From positions 1-18,146 of the forward strand of contig DATMXU010000262.1 of assembly GCA_035562355.1 (NCBI GenBank): 18,146 nucleotides of DNA, in the 5' to 3' direction. A program made the position numbers and the translations under genes. The stretch comes from Pseudoflavonifractor sp035562355. GTDB taxonomy: Bacteria > Bacillota > Clostridia > Oscillospirales > Oscillospiraceae. The notes beneath the pieces are model-generated. The model saw only the letters and a list, made by a program, of their open reading frames with translations, was not told the DNA's origin and did not search any database. Shown piece after piece: positions 1 through 8,192 of this stretch (the stretch's first letter is position 1; the number at the start of each line of letters is the position of its first letter).

Positions 1-2
1 GG

Positions 3-539
3 ATGGATTTGACCGAGAGAACGGTAGCGAGCGAGACCCTGTTCGAGGGGCATATTGTCCGCCTCAAGCTGGACAGCGCGGAGCTCCCCAATGGGAAAAC
101 GGCTCCCCGGGAGGTGGTGGAGCACCCCGGCGGCGTGGTCATTCTCCCCCTGGATGCCGCGGGGAGCGTGACCTTGGTGCGGCAATACCGCTACCCCTAT
201 CAAAAGGTGGTGACCGAGCTGCCTGCCGGCAAGCTGGAGTACGGCGAGGATCACCGCGCCGCTGCCCTGCGGGAGCTGGAGGAGGAGATCGGCGTCACCT
301 GCGATGAGTTCATCTACCTGGGCTGTCTGTACGTCTCCCCCGGCTTTTGTACCGAGACCTTACATATGTACCTTGCCCGGGGCCTCCACCAGGGGGAGTG
401 CCACCCGGACGAGGACGAGTTCCTGGAGCGGCTGGAGCTGCCCTTTGACGCGTTGGTGGAGCAGATTATGAGTGGCGAGATATCCGACGCCAAGACGGTG
501 GCGGCGGTGCTGAAGACAAAGGTGCTCTTGGGGCTGTAG
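3..539 (+). CDS. NUDIX hydrolase, ADP-ribose pyrophosphatase type
   Basis: Probably hydrolyses ADP-ribose or a related nucleoside diphosphate derivative to AMP and a sugar phosphate in the cytoplasm. The complete Nudix box (G-x5-E-x7-REUxEExGU) is visible at residues 76-98, beginning GKLEYGE and ending RELEEEIGV. The N-terminal part, with ELPNGK and a conserved VVEHPGGV at about residues 38-45, is the usual beta-strand region of ADP-ribose pyrophosphatases. At 178 residues the length is normal for the family. The ATG lies only two bases into the window, so its ribosome binding site cannot be seen, but the N-terminus looks complete for the family. The stop is 42 bp before the response regulator start, so it may be cotranscribed with walR/walK. 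The exact substrate cannot be told from sequence. Confidence 0.9.
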   Translation: MDLTERTVASETLFEGHIVRLKLDSAELPNGKTAPREVVEHPGGVVILPLDAAGSVTLVRQYRYPYQKVVTELPAGKLEYGEDHRAAALRELEEEIGVTCDEFIYLGCLYVSPGFCTETLHMYLARGLHQGECHPDEDEFLERLELPFDALVEQIMSGEISDAKTVAAVLKTKVLLGL

Positions 540-581
540 GGGCTAGTGTCCCCATCGACCCAACACTCGGAGGAGGAACAT

Positions 582-1292
582 ATGGGAAAGCGGATTTTGA
601 TTGTCGAGGACGAGAAGAACATCGTGGATATTCTGGGTTTCAACCTGACCCGGGAGGGGTATGAGACCCTGGAGGCCTACGACGGGCAGGCGGGCCTGCA
701 GCTCGCTCTGGAGCAGGACCCCGACCTGGTGCTTCTGGACCTGATGCTGCCAAGAATGAACGGCTTTGACGTGTGCCGGAGTCTGCGCTCAGCCGGACGG
801 AGCACCCCCGTCATCATGCTCACAGCCCGGGAGGAGGAGAACGACAAGGTCCTGGGGCTGGAGCTGGGGGCAGACGACTATATCACCAAGCCCTTCTCCA
901 TGCGGGAGCTGCTGGCCCGGGTCAAGGCCAACATCCGCCGCCACGGCATGGCGGAAACTCGCCCGGCCGGTTCTGTCCAGGCGGACGGGCGGCTGGAGCT
1001 GGGCCGGGTGGCTGTCGATCAAGAGCTCCTTACCGCCTATAAGGATGGAAAGCTTCTGGATCTGACCCAGAGGGAGTATGAGCTGCTGAAATTTCTGGCC
1101 CTCCAGCCGGGGAAGGTTTTCTCCCGTGAGGCGTTGATGGAAAACGTCTGGAATTATGAGGGCTATGTGGGCGACGTCCGCGCCGTGGATGTGGCCATCC
1201 GCCGCCTTCGCGAGAAAATTGAGGACGACCCCGCCTGCCCAGCCTTTATCGTGACAAGAAGGGGCCTTGGGTATCTGTTCAACGCGGAATAA
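582..1292 (+). CDS. walR: OmpR/PhoB-family response regulator, WalR (YycF)-like
   Basis: DNA-binding response regulator, phosphorylated by the kinase encoded just downstream. The receiver domain is at about residues 3-118. It has the acidic pair E9/D10, phospho-acceptor D53 (in LVLLDLMLP), T81 and K103 (in the TKPF motif). The winged-helix effector domain follows at about 140-234, with LTQREYELLKFL and the C-terminal VTRRGLGYLF hairpin. I chose ATG 582 because AGGAGG lies at 571-576 with 5-nt spacing and the protein then begins MGKRILIVEDE. A GTG at 546 would add 12 unlikely residues. The last 66 coding bases and 23 bp of 3' flank are duplicated downstream at 1455-1544. PhoP/PhoB would look similar; the walR assignment rests on the neighbouring walK, yycH and yycI. 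Confidence 0.82.
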   Translation: MGKRILIVEDEKNIVDILGFNLTREGYETLEAYDGQAGLQLALEQDPDLVLLDLMLPRMNGFDVCRSLRSAGRSTPVIMLTAREEENDKVLGLELGADDYITKPFSMRELLARVKANIRRHGMAETRPAGSVQADGRLELGRVAVDQELLTAYKDGKLLDLTQREYELLKFLALQPGKVFSREALMENVWNYEGYVGDVRAVDVAIRRLREKIEDDPACPAFIVTRRGLGYLFNAE

Positions 1293-1315
1293 CGGCATTG
1301 CCTGATAGCGGGGGC
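1227..1315 (+). repeat. Direct repeat copy 1: 3' end of walR
   Basis: This 89-bp segment (last 66 bp of walR, including its stop, plus 23 bp of 3' flank) recurs at 1455-1544. By eye the copies differ at four positions (C1244 to T, T to G in the GTATC/GGATC stretch, AACGCG to AATGCG, TTGCCT to TTGTCT), and copy 2 has one extra G in a G run. Copy 1 is the functional one because it keeps the reading frame. Confidence 0.9.
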
Positions 1316-1450
1316 GGCCTCGGGCCCCCGCAAAGCGGGGCGGCGCTATGCGCCGTCAAGTGTTTTGCGCGGCAAAACCTTGCTGCCGGGCGAATTCCCT
1401 TCGCCCGGGCAGATGGAAAAAGGGGCCCCCGCGCGGCCTGCCGCGAGGGG
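1308..1450. repeat. Array of five to six consecutive hairpins between walR and walK
   Basis: Inverted repeats follow one another almost without spacers. (1) GCGGGGGC 1308-1315 with GCCCCCGC 1324-1331, or alternatively CCCCGC 1326-1331 with GCGGGG 1335-1340. (2) CGGCGC 1341-1346, loop TAT, GCGCCG 1350-1355. (3) GTTTTGC 1362-1368, loop GCG, GCAAAAC 1372-1378. (4) GGGCGAA 1388-1394, loop TTCCC, TTCGCCC 1400-1406, extended by CTGCC/GGCAG around one bulged G. (5) CGCGG 1432-1436, loop CCTG, CCGCG 1441-1445, extended by CCCC/GGGG around one mismatch. None is followed by a T run, so they are not classic intrinsic terminators. The block sits between the two copies of the walR tail and may be a mobile or amplified intergenic repeat, or an mRNA structure tuning walK expression. 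I do not recognise the family. Confidence 0.75.
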
Positions 1451-1454
1451 AAAT

Positions 1455-1544
1455 GACCCCGCCTGCCCAGCTTTTATCGTGACAAGAAGGGGGCCTTGGG
1501 GATCTGTTCAATGCGGAATAACGGCATTGTCTGATAGCGGGGGC
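1455..1544 (+). pseudogene. Decayed second copy of walR 3' end
   Basis: The segment repeats 1227-1315 at about 94% identity. Read in the walR frame it starts DPACPAFIVTRRG, but one extra G then shifts the frame, giving PWGSVQ in place of LGYLFNAE. It has no start codon or ribosome binding site of its own and the rest of the gene is absent, so it is a non-coding remnant. It lies 53 bp upstream of the walK start, downstream of the hairpin array. Confidence 0.85.
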
Positions 1545-1597
1545 TTGCCTCCGCCGTCCCTGGGCAGAGACACTGTGATAAGAAAGGAGGAAACCGC

Positions 1598-3394
1598 ATG
1601 CTCCGCAGCCTGCACATGAAACTGGTGCTCATCATGGTGCTGCTCATCGTGTCTTTGATGACGGTGGTGGGCGCGTTCCTCATCAATTCGGTCTCCTCCT
1701 TTTATATCCATGACTTCTACGAGCAGATGGCCCTGGTCTTTTCACAGGGGAACGACCTTGCCCGGGACCTGAAAGCTCCGGCGGCCGAGGGACAGAGCGA
1801 CGAGGAGTTCATCCAGGGCGTGCTGGAGGCCTATGTAGGCGATATGGGCGTGGACCGGCGCAACCGCAATTACTACATCCTCAACGGAGAGACCGCCGAA
1901 TATTTGGCCGGCTCCGACGATGCGGCCGGCCCTGCGCTGACCCTCACCAACAACGTTACCTACGCCATGAACCACCCCGACGACAAAACCGGCGGTAACA
2001 GGAGCGACCCATCCGCCGACTATATGGACGTGGCGGTCCCCTTTCAGCGGGGGGAGAACCGCTATATCATCTACGTGAGGGACAACCGGGTCACCATGCG
2101 GGATTTAAACGACGAGCTCTTCAAGCTGATCCTGGAGGCCCTGATTTTTGGCCTCATCATCTCTGTTTTCCTCTCCTTCCTCCTCTCAAAGACTATGATC
2201 ACCCCCATCGAGCGCCTGACTGCCGGGGCTGAGCGGATGGCCGAGGGGGACTTCTCTTATAAGATAGAGGTGGCCTCCCGGGATGAGATTGGCGTCCTCA
2301 CTGGCACCTTCAACAATATGGCCCGTCAGCTTCAGGATACTCTGCGGGAGGTGGGCAACGAGCGCAACAAGCTGGGTACCCTCTTTCTCCATATGACCGA
2401 CGGCGTGGTGGCTTTCAACCGGGACGGGGGGCTGGTCCAGTCCAACCCCGCCGCCGAGCGGATGCTGGGGCGTAGCTTGGCGGTGGACAGCGAGGGGAGC
2501 GGCTATGACGCCCTCTTTGGGGATATCGCCACCCTGTCCGCCGTTCTGGCGGTGGAGCAGCAGGGCTACCTGGGCGGCACACGGGAGATCGGCGGGCGTA
2601 TTCTGGAGCTGCTGCTGGCCCCCATCTCGGGGGAGACCGCCTTGGGCGTCATGGTGGTCATCCGCGACGTGACCGAGCAGCGCCGCACCGAAGAGATGCG
2701 CCGGGAATTTGTAGCCAACGTCTCCCATGAGCTGCGCACCCCCCTCACCAATATCAGAAGCTATGCCGAGACTCTGGTGGACAATGCAGGGAACCTGCCA
2801 GCGGACACTGAGAAGAACTTTCTGGGCGTCATCCTCAACGAGAGCGACCGGATGGCCCACATCGTGCAGGACCTGCTCACCCTCTCACGGTTCGACAGCG
2901 GGCGCAGCGAGCTGCGGCTGGAGCGTTTCTCCTTCGAGGAGGCCATCCGCAGCGTCTATAACGCCGTTTTGCTGGATGCCCAGCGGCACGGCCACAACCT
3001 GCGGCTCGAGCTGTCCGCCGGGCTGCCTGAGATCCGGGGTGACCGGGAGCGGCTGGTCCAGGTGATGATGAACGTGGTGGCCAACGCCATCAAGTATACC
3101 CCCGACGGCGGCAAGATCGGAATTTCCGCCGGGCAGGGGGGCGGACGGGTGTGGATGGAGGTAGCCGACAACGGCATCGGTATCCCGCCGGAGGATCGCC
3201 CCCGGATCTTTGAGCGGTTTTACCGGGTGGACAAGGCCCGCTCCCGGGAGTCGGGGGGCACCGGACTGGGGCTCTCCATCGCCAGGGAGATCGTGGAGCG
3301 GCACGAGGGGACCATCCGCCTGGTGGACAAAAATGGGCCGGGCCTCACCGTACGCATAGAACTGAAGGTCAAGGGGCCGGGCCATGGAGCATAA
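1598..3394 (+). CDS. walK: Membrane sensor histidine kinase, WalK (YycG)-like
   Basis: Sensor kinase partner of the upstream regulator; in Firmicutes WalRK controls cell-wall hydrolases and wall homeostasis. Visible architecture over 598 residues: TM1 about 8-30; an extracytoplasmic sensor region about 31-175; TM2 about 176-198; HAMP about 199-251 (ITPIERLTAGAERMAEGDF); PAS about 260-365; HisKA with H377 in FVANVSHELRTPLTN; HATPase_c about 475-592 with an N box (NVVANAIKYTP), DNGIGIP, FERFYR and GGTGLGLSIA. All catalytic boxes look intact. The start is supported by AAAGGAGG at 1583-1590, 7 nt before ATG 1598. The gene is separated from walR by an unusual 305-bp spacer holding a walR remnant and hairpins, and overlaps yycH by 11 bp. 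PhoR has the same layout, so walK relies on context. Confidence 0.82.
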   Translation: MLRSLHMKLVLIMVLLIVSLMTVVGAFLINSVSSFYIHDFYEQMALVFSQGNDLARDLKAPAAEGQSDEEFIQGVLEAYVGDMGVDRRNRNYYILNGETAEYLAGSDDAAGPALTLTNNVTYAMNHPDDKTGGNRSDPSADYMDVAVPFQRGENRYIIYVRDNRVTMRDLNDELFKLILEALIFGLIISVFLSFLLSKTMITPIERLTAGAERMAEGDFSYKIEVASRDEIGVLTGTFNNMARQLQDTLREVGNERNKLGTLFLHMTDGVVAFNRDGGLVQSNPAAERMLGRSLAVDSEGSGYDALFGDIATLSAVLAVEQQGYLGGTREIGGRILELLLAPISGETALGVMVVIRDVTEQRRTEEMRREFVANVSHELRTPLTNIRSYAETLVDNAGNLPADTEKNFLGVILNESDRMAHIVQDLLTLSRFDSGRSELRLERFSFEEAIRSVYNAVLLDAQRHGHNLRLELSAGLPEIRGDRERLVQVMMNVVANAIKYTPDGGKIGISAGQGGGRVWMEVADNGIGIPPEDRPRIFERFYRVDKARSRESGGTGLGLSIAREIVERHEGTIRLVDKNGPGLTVRIELKVKGPGHGA

Positions 3395-4757
3395 GAGAAG
3401 GAAACGCCTCCTGGAGTGGGGTAAGGATCTACTGATCGTGCTTTTGTCGATCGGCGCCATCTATCTGACTCTCCGCGGACAACTGGGGCAGAATCTGGCG
3501 CCGGGCGGCTGGCTGGGGGAGCTGACCGGCATGCTGGGCAGCGGGAGCTCAGGCGTCCCCTACGACCAGGCGGAGGGCCAACCGGTCGAGCTGCGCCCCC
3601 TGCGTATGGCCGTCCATCTGCCTGGGCTGGGGACCTATGGCGTGCAGTACGACAGCGCTGCGGTAGAGCGCCTCTCCGACAAGATGTTCACCATCCTGGG
3701 GGAGGCCCTGGGCGGCGGGGAGACCCCCATCCAGACCACAGAGACCGTCTGGCGCACCGCCCTGACGGGTCAGTACAGCGTCTATTTTGATTTCCAGGGA
3801 GAGATCCCCCTCTCCGCCCTCTATGCCTGGACAGAGGCCGGGCCGGGAGATGCTCTGATGGACGTGAGTGCCCGGAGGCTCCTGCTGGCCGAGGACGAGG
3901 CGGGGGATATGACCCTCTACTATAATAATGAGACAATGGGCCTGTATTATGCCTGCCGGACAGGGTCTGCCCTGAAAGGACATCTCCAGACCGCCGTGGC
4001 CCCCTACGCCGCCAATGTGAACGGCGTCACCTTCGCCTTTGAGCACGGGAGGGGCGAGGTGTATGGCAGGCTGGATCCCTACGTGATGCTGCCCAAGTCG
4101 GGCGCGCCGATGGAGCGGCCCGCCTACCGGGTCTCAAACCCCGTGAGCGGAGGCCAGAACGACCAGACCCGCGTCGGAATGATGGAGGCCCTGGGCTTTC
4201 ATCCCCAGGCCAACAGCAGCTATGTGGCCGGGGGAAAGCAGGTGGTCAAGGAGGGGGTGGTGGACACCCTGGTGGTCTATGACAGCGGCGCGGTGGAGTA
4301 CCACAGTACCTCAGCCGAGGAGCCCAAGTACCCTGTGGGGGACGGCGCAGGAGAGCCCTCCGCCCTGGATTTGGTGAAGGCTACCCAGCCCCTGGCCCAG
4401 CGGAGCGCAGGCGAACTTGTGGGCGATACCAGGACCGCGGGGGTCTATCTCATGGAGATTACCGCCCTGAAGGACGGCGGCTGGCAGGTGGACTACGGAT
4501 ATCAATTGAACGGCGCGGTCGTCCAGCTGGGCGCGGAGGAGTACGCCGCCCGTTTCATCGTCCGGGACGGCCGGGTAAGCGACTTTTACCTCCTTTTGCG
4601 CACTTATACCGCCACGGAGGAGCAGGTCTCCATCCTGCCCGAGCTCCAGGCCACCGCCGCCATGGGGGCCCTCAACGCGCCCGGCAGGGAACTCCTTCTG
4701 GTATACGAGGACAGCGGCACGGCCGATACGGCCCGCCCCGCCTGGATCGCAAAATAG
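3384..4757 (+). CDS. yycH: Probable WalK regulatory membrane protein, YycH-like
   Basis: A 457-residue protein with a basic N-terminus (MEHKRRKRLLEWGK), one transmembrane segment at about residues 14-32 and a large extracytoplasmic remainder. This is the topology and size expected of YycH. In Bacillus, YycH with YycI binds WalK through its membrane helix and modulates kinase activity; in Staphylococcus the pair acts positively. I see no catalytic motif. Identity rests on position directly after walK (11-bp overlap, implying translational coupling), topology, and the YycI-like gene that follows. Direct similarity to Bacillus YycH is not obvious by eye, so an HMM check against PF07435 would decide. 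A short 6-bp hairpin (4758-4763 with 4772-4777) follows its stop. Confidence 0.6.
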   Translation: MEHKRRKRLLEWGKDLLIVLLSIGAIYLTLRGQLGQNLAPGGWLGELTGMLGSGSSGVPYDQAEGQPVELRPLRMAVHLPGLGTYGVQYDSAAVERLSDKMFTILGEALGGGETPIQTTETVWRTALTGQYSVYFDFQGEIPLSALYAWTEAGPGDALMDVSARRLLLAEDEAGDMTLYYNNETMGLYYACRTGSALKGHLQTAVAPYAANVNGVTFAFEHGRGEVYGRLDPYVMLPKSGAPMERPAYRVSNPVSGGQNDQTRVGMMEALGFHPQANSSYVAGGKQVVKEGVVDTLVVYDSGAVEYHSTSAEEPKYPVGDGAGEPSALDLVKATQPLAQRSAGELVGDTRTAGVYLMEITALKDGGWQVDYGYQLNGAVVQLGAEEYAARFIVRDGRVSDFYLLLRTYTATEEQVSILPELQATAAMGALNAPGRELLLVYEDSGTADTARPAWIAK

Positions 4758-4860
4758 GGCGAGGGTTCGCTCTCGCCTCCCGTCCCTGTCAAGTTTCACG
4801 CACTTTGCAGGCGGGTTTCTTTCCCTCTGACTCCAAGTTTCTATTGAAGGGATGATGAAT

Positions 4861-5715
4861 ATGGAATGGTCAAAAATAAAAAATATCATCATCCTCATCC
4901 TGCTGGCGGTGAACGTATTCTTGCTGGTGCAGACGGCCCAGCAGGAGCGGCAGTCCCGGAAGTACCTGGAGGAGAGCCGATCCGGCGCGGAGGAGGTGCT
5001 GCTGCGGCAGGGCTATGAAGTGGCCGATGGGGCGCTGCCCGACGAGAGCTACCTCATCCCCTGTACGGTAGAGCGGGACCGGGAGGGCGAGGAGACGCTG
5101 GCTGCCTATCTGCTGGGCGCGGTGCGCAAGACCGACGACGGCGTGCGCGCCGCCTACGAGGGCGAGAAGGGCGAGGGCTGGTTTCGCAGCGACGGCAGTT
5201 TCTCGTTTACATTTACGCCGGAGGCTTATACCGCCAGAAGAGAGGACGAGGGGACGTACACGGTGAAACTGCTCTCAAAGGCGGGGTATCCCTGTACGGT
5301 AATCCGGTTGGAGCGCAAAGCCGCCGATGGCGGGGAGGTGGGGAATGCACAGGGGGAGGAGACGACGAAGGTGATCGTCCGCCAGACCTGGGAGGGCGCG
5401 CCCGTTTTCCCCTGTACAGCGGAGCTGATCTATCGGGACGGTGTGCTGATCTCTATTGTGGGTACCCGCCTCACCGGCATTCCCACCCGGAACAGCGGGG
5501 GAGGACGGTCTATGGACGTATCTACCGCCCTCATCCGCTTTATGAGTGGGATGCGGGAAGGGGGGCATGTCTTCACCAGAATCGAGGGCCTCACCTCCGG
5601 CTACCAGGCCACCGGCTCCGGCCGGCGGATGGAGTTGGAACCCATGTGGCAGGTGACCACCGACGCGGGCGTCTTTCTCATGGACGCCGCTACCGGGGAG
5701 CTGAGCCTTGAATAA
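4861..5715 (+). CDS. yycI: Probable WalK regulatory membrane protein, YycI-like
   Basis: A 284-residue single-pass membrane protein. Its N-terminus MEWSKIKNIIILILLAVNVF closely resembles the MxWSKxK plus hydrophobic helix of YycI. The C-terminus (ELEPMWQVTTD...MDAATGEL, about residues 258-282) fits the pattern shared by YycI/YycH-type domains. The known role is to pair with YycH outside the membrane and control WalK. GAAGGG at 4846-4851 lies 9 nt before ATG 4861, which I prefer over ATG 4852 or 4855, which sit on or almost on the ribosome binding site. The gene follows yycH after about 100 bp and is the last plus-strand gene before a strong bidirectional stem-loop. Repeated CTV/PCT motifs suggest an extracytoplasmic beta-rich fold with several Cys residues. 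Confidence 0.68.
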   Translation: MEWSKIKNIIILILLAVNVFLLVQTAQQERQSRKYLEESRSGAEEVLLRQGYEVADGALPDESYLIPCTVERDREGEETLAAYLLGAVRKTDDGVRAAYEGEKGEGWFRSDGSFSFTFTPEAYTARREDEGTYTVKLLSKAGYPCTVIRLERKAADGGEVGNAQGEETTKVIVRQTWEGAPVFPCTAELIYRDGVLISIVGTRLTGIPTRNSGGGRSMDVSTALIRFMSGMREGGHVFTRIEGLTSGYQATGSGRRMELEPMWQVTTDAGVFLMDAATGELSLE

Positions 5716-5717
5716 GA

Positions 5718-5753
5718 AAAGAGGATGGCCGGTTTTTACCGGCCATCCTCTTT
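5718..5753. terminator. Bidirectional intrinsic terminator between yycI and the SLH gene
   Basis: A perfect 16-bp stem (5718-5733 with 5738-5753) with a TTTT loop. The stem starts AAAGAGGATGGCC and ends GGCCATCCTCTTT, so each strand has a short A tract before and a T tract after the GC-rich core. It starts 3 bp after the yycI stop and lies 12 bp beyond the stop of the convergent minus-strand gene, so it can serve both. Confidence 0.9.
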
Positions 5754-5764
5754 GTATGTTGGGG

Positions 5765-8131
5765 TTATTCCACCACCACCAGGCGCACCTTTCCGCCTTC
5801 CTGAGGGGTTCTGTCGTAGTAGATGGTAAGGCTGTTGGAGTAGGCCCTGGCCTCATTCAAAGTGGCAAACCACGTCTTGGTGGTCTTATTATAGCAGACC
5901 ACGTTGCCCGCGATGGGGAGGGTCATGCTGCTGGTGGTAACGGTGCCGATGGGGGCGATGCCGCTGCCGGCATCGTCGTCCATGTCGAAGGCAGAGCGGG
6001 AAACCTTAGTTACTGATTTTAAATCTACCCAGGCTGCCAGCCTCGGCGTATCCCTTACCCGTTCCAGGGAGGCGGCAATACCGATAAGCTGGTCTGCTTT
6101 GAAATTGGTTCCACTGATCAGGGCTTCGCTGGCCTCATCACCGCTTTGGACACTGATGGTGGTATTAATGGCGTCATCGGGTGATGAGCCGCTGGAACTG
6201 CTGGACGCGGTGCCGAGAACGGCCATACCATACTTATACTGGTCGCCGGTCACGTCATCAAAGACGATGATGTTGACCCGGCCGGCGTAGTCCTTGCCCA
6301 CATAAGTAATCTTAGAGGCGGGGACGGTGGCGCGGGTGAGCTGGGCGAAGGAAATTTCAGCGGGCGCGCCAGCCCCTACCCGCTCGTAGAGGCGGATGTT
6401 CTCGGACAGACCCGAGCCGCCCAGGGCGCGGGCATTCACGTCCAGGCTGCCGGAGGCGCCGCTGGCGCTCAAACGGGTGAGGTTGAGCTGGCCGACCTTG
6501 GAGGAGGATACCGTTACCAGCTGACCTTGCAGCTTGGCGGACATAGCTGCGTTGAGACCCGTATCGCCGTAGAAGGTCCGGGGCTTGCCGTCTCCGCCCA
6601 GCATATCCAGGGAGGCGACGGTGGCAGAGGTGCCGTCGATTTTCTCAACAATGCCCACAGTGGTAGATTTTGCCTCAGTGGGCGCTACCGCTCCAGCCAC
6701 CTGCCCGTCGGCGGTGAGGAGGAGTGTGATGGTGGAGCCGATCTGAAAGCCTGCCAGCGTGTCTGCCGCGCTGGACAGGACAGGAAATTCAGAGCCTAAA
6801 ACGGTGACGGTGAGTGGAGTGGCCGGACTGGGAGAGGCATTCCCGTACACGCCGGTGAGTCGCAGGTCGGAGACATAGAGGGTCTTGGTAGCCTTGTCAT
6901 AGGTACCCACGTCGTACTGCCGCACGTCGGAGAGGGTGGCGGGCAGGCCGTTCTTTACGACTCGGTAATCCGTGTCGCTACCCACCAGGGAGGAAAAGGG
7001 GTTGCCCCCAGTAGCCTTGGCAATGGCCGCGGTTTCAGCCACGTCCGCCGCCGTGAAAAAGACGTACTCCAGCTTGCCGGCGGCCGAGTAGCACAGCACA
7101 GCCTGGGTGGAGGCCTTGATGTTGAGATAGACGTCTTTATAGGTAAGGGACTTGCCGTCCTTGTAGACGGTGGTGGCGGGGGCGACGGACACCCGCTCGC
7201 CGCCGGAGACGGTGAAGTAGGTGACCTCGGTGGAGACTACGCTCACTGTCCGGGTGGTTCCGGCGGCGGAGGGCTGGATGGCGATAATCTTGCCGTTTCT
7301 ATCCAGCACCAGCTTGGCGCGGCGTCCCTCCAGCGTGGGGGCGAAGGGGGCGTGGTCGGTCTTATAGGGGACCTCACCGCCCGTGGTGAGCACTGCGCCG
7401 GTGACGCCGTCGTCGGTGGTGGCGTCCAGGGAGAGGATAACGGCCTCCTTCAGGATCTCGCCGCCCAGCTCGGTGACCAGGTAGGGGTCCTTGCCGTCCT
7501 TCTTGGGGGTGAAGAGCATCTGCTCGAAGAGAATGGCGGTCTGGCCCCGGGTGATCTGGCTGTTTACGGGCAGGGTAAAGTCCTCGGTGAGGCCGATGGA
7601 CTTGGCGGTAGCCAGCGCGCCGTCGTACCACAGGCCGCCGGTGGCCAGTTCCTTGGTGCTGTATCCCAGGACCCGCAGTAAAATGGTGACGGCCTCGGCG
7701 TAGGTGATGCGGTCGTCGGGGTGGAACGTGCCGTCCCCCACGCCCACCATCAGCATACCGCCGCCGGATTCCTCGCCACCCACGGGGAGGGAGGCGGCCA
7801 GATTAACGTACCCTCTGGCCCAGTGGCTGCCCAGCACGTCCTTGAAGATGGTGCGGTTCATCTGGGCCTCGGCTTTCGCACCCAGGCCCATGGTCTCTAT
7901 CGCCATCTTGCAGAACTCGGCCCGGGTCAGATTCCCGGCGGGATAGAAGTAGCCGTTACCGCCGCCGCTGACGATGCCCAGCAGCCGCAGGGTCTCGGTG
8001 GCCTGGGCCACAGTGGGGTCGGTCACGTCCACAAAGCCGCCGGAGGACGCGGCGGAGGCGGTGGGAAACGCCGGCAGCACCGCCAGGAGCGCGGCCGTGA
8101 GAAAGGCCGCAAGCATACGTTTTAATTTCAT
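5765..8131 (-). CDS. Secreted S-layer homology (SLH) domain protein, large
   Basis: A 788-residue exported protein likely bound to the cell wall by its SLH domains, which in the family bind secondary wall polysaccharide. A signal peptide is clear (MKLKRMLAAFLTAALLAVLP, likely cleaved after ASA at about 27). Three SLH repeats follow at about 32-80, 96-157 and 165-208; the cues are FVDV, LTRAEFCKMA, FKDV..HWARGYV, GVGDGTFHPDDRITYAEAV and LPVNSQITRGQTAILFEQM. Residues 210-788 are beta-rich, Thr/Val/Gly-rich and of no family I recognise, with a Ser-rich linker (SSSSSGSS) near residue 645. The start has AAAGGAGA (complement of 8139-8146) upstream. It lies 61 bp after the permease gene on the same strand with no evident terminator between, so it is probably cotranscribed with the exporter. 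Confidence 0.9.
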   Translation of the reverse strand: MKLKRMLAAFLTAALLAVLPAFPTASAASSGGFVDVTDPTVAQATETLRLLGIVSGGGNGYFYPAGNLTRAEFCKMAIETMGLGAKAEAQMNRTIFKDVLGSHWARGYVNLAASLPVGGEESGGGMLMVGVGDGTFHPDDRITYAEAVTILLRVLGYSTKELATGGLWYDGALATAKSIGLTEDFTLPVNSQITRGQTAILFEQMLFTPKKDGKDPYLVTELGGEILKEAVILSLDATTDDGVTGAVLTTGGEVPYKTDHAPFAPTLEGRRAKLVLDRNGKIIAIQPSAAGTTRTVSVVSTEVTYFTVSGGERVSVAPATTVYKDGKSLTYKDVYLNIKASTQAVLCYSAAGKLEYVFFTAADVAETAAIAKATGGNPFSSLVGSDTDYRVVKNGLPATLSDVRQYDVGTYDKATKTLYVSDLRLTGVYGNASPSPATPLTVTVLGSEFPVLSSAADTLAGFQIGSTITLLLTADGQVAGAVAPTEAKSTTVGIVEKIDGTSATVASLDMLGGDGKPRTFYGDTGLNAAMSAKLQGQLVTVSSSKVGQLNLTRLSASGASGSLDVNARALGGSGLSENIRLYERVGAGAPAEISFAQLTRATVPASKITYVGKDYAGRVNIIVFDDVTGDQYKYGMAVLGTASSSSSGSSPDDAINTTISVQSGDEASEALISGTNFKADQLIGIAASLERVRDTPRLAAWVDLKSVTKVSRSAFDMDDDAGSGIAPIGTVTTSSMTLPIAGNVVCYNKTTKTWFATLNEARAYSNSLTIYYDRTPQEGGKVRLVVVE

Positions 8132-8192
8132 CTAGTTCTCTCCTTTATTGTCACCTTTCGCACGCCTCACGGAAGGGGCGGCGAGAGCGCTG

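Noticed and set aside
1308..1450. Possible CRISPR array or phage attachment site in the hairpin block
   Set aside because: The hairpins differ from one another in sequence, there are no equal direct repeats with spacers, and no cas, integrase or tRNA gene is nearby.
1365..1619. An 84-codon open frame in the walR-walK spacer, containing a walR-tail-like peptide
   Set aside because: It covers the hairpin block and the frameshifted walR remnant, has no ribosome binding site and overlaps the true walK start. The walR-like peptide comes from the duplication, not from a gene.
2186..2860. Minus-strand open frames opposite walK, and similar ones opposite the exporter genes (for example 10151-10954 on the plus strand)
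   Set aside because: They are shadows of high third-position GC in genes with intact catalytic motifs; no ribosome binding site or family motif was seen.
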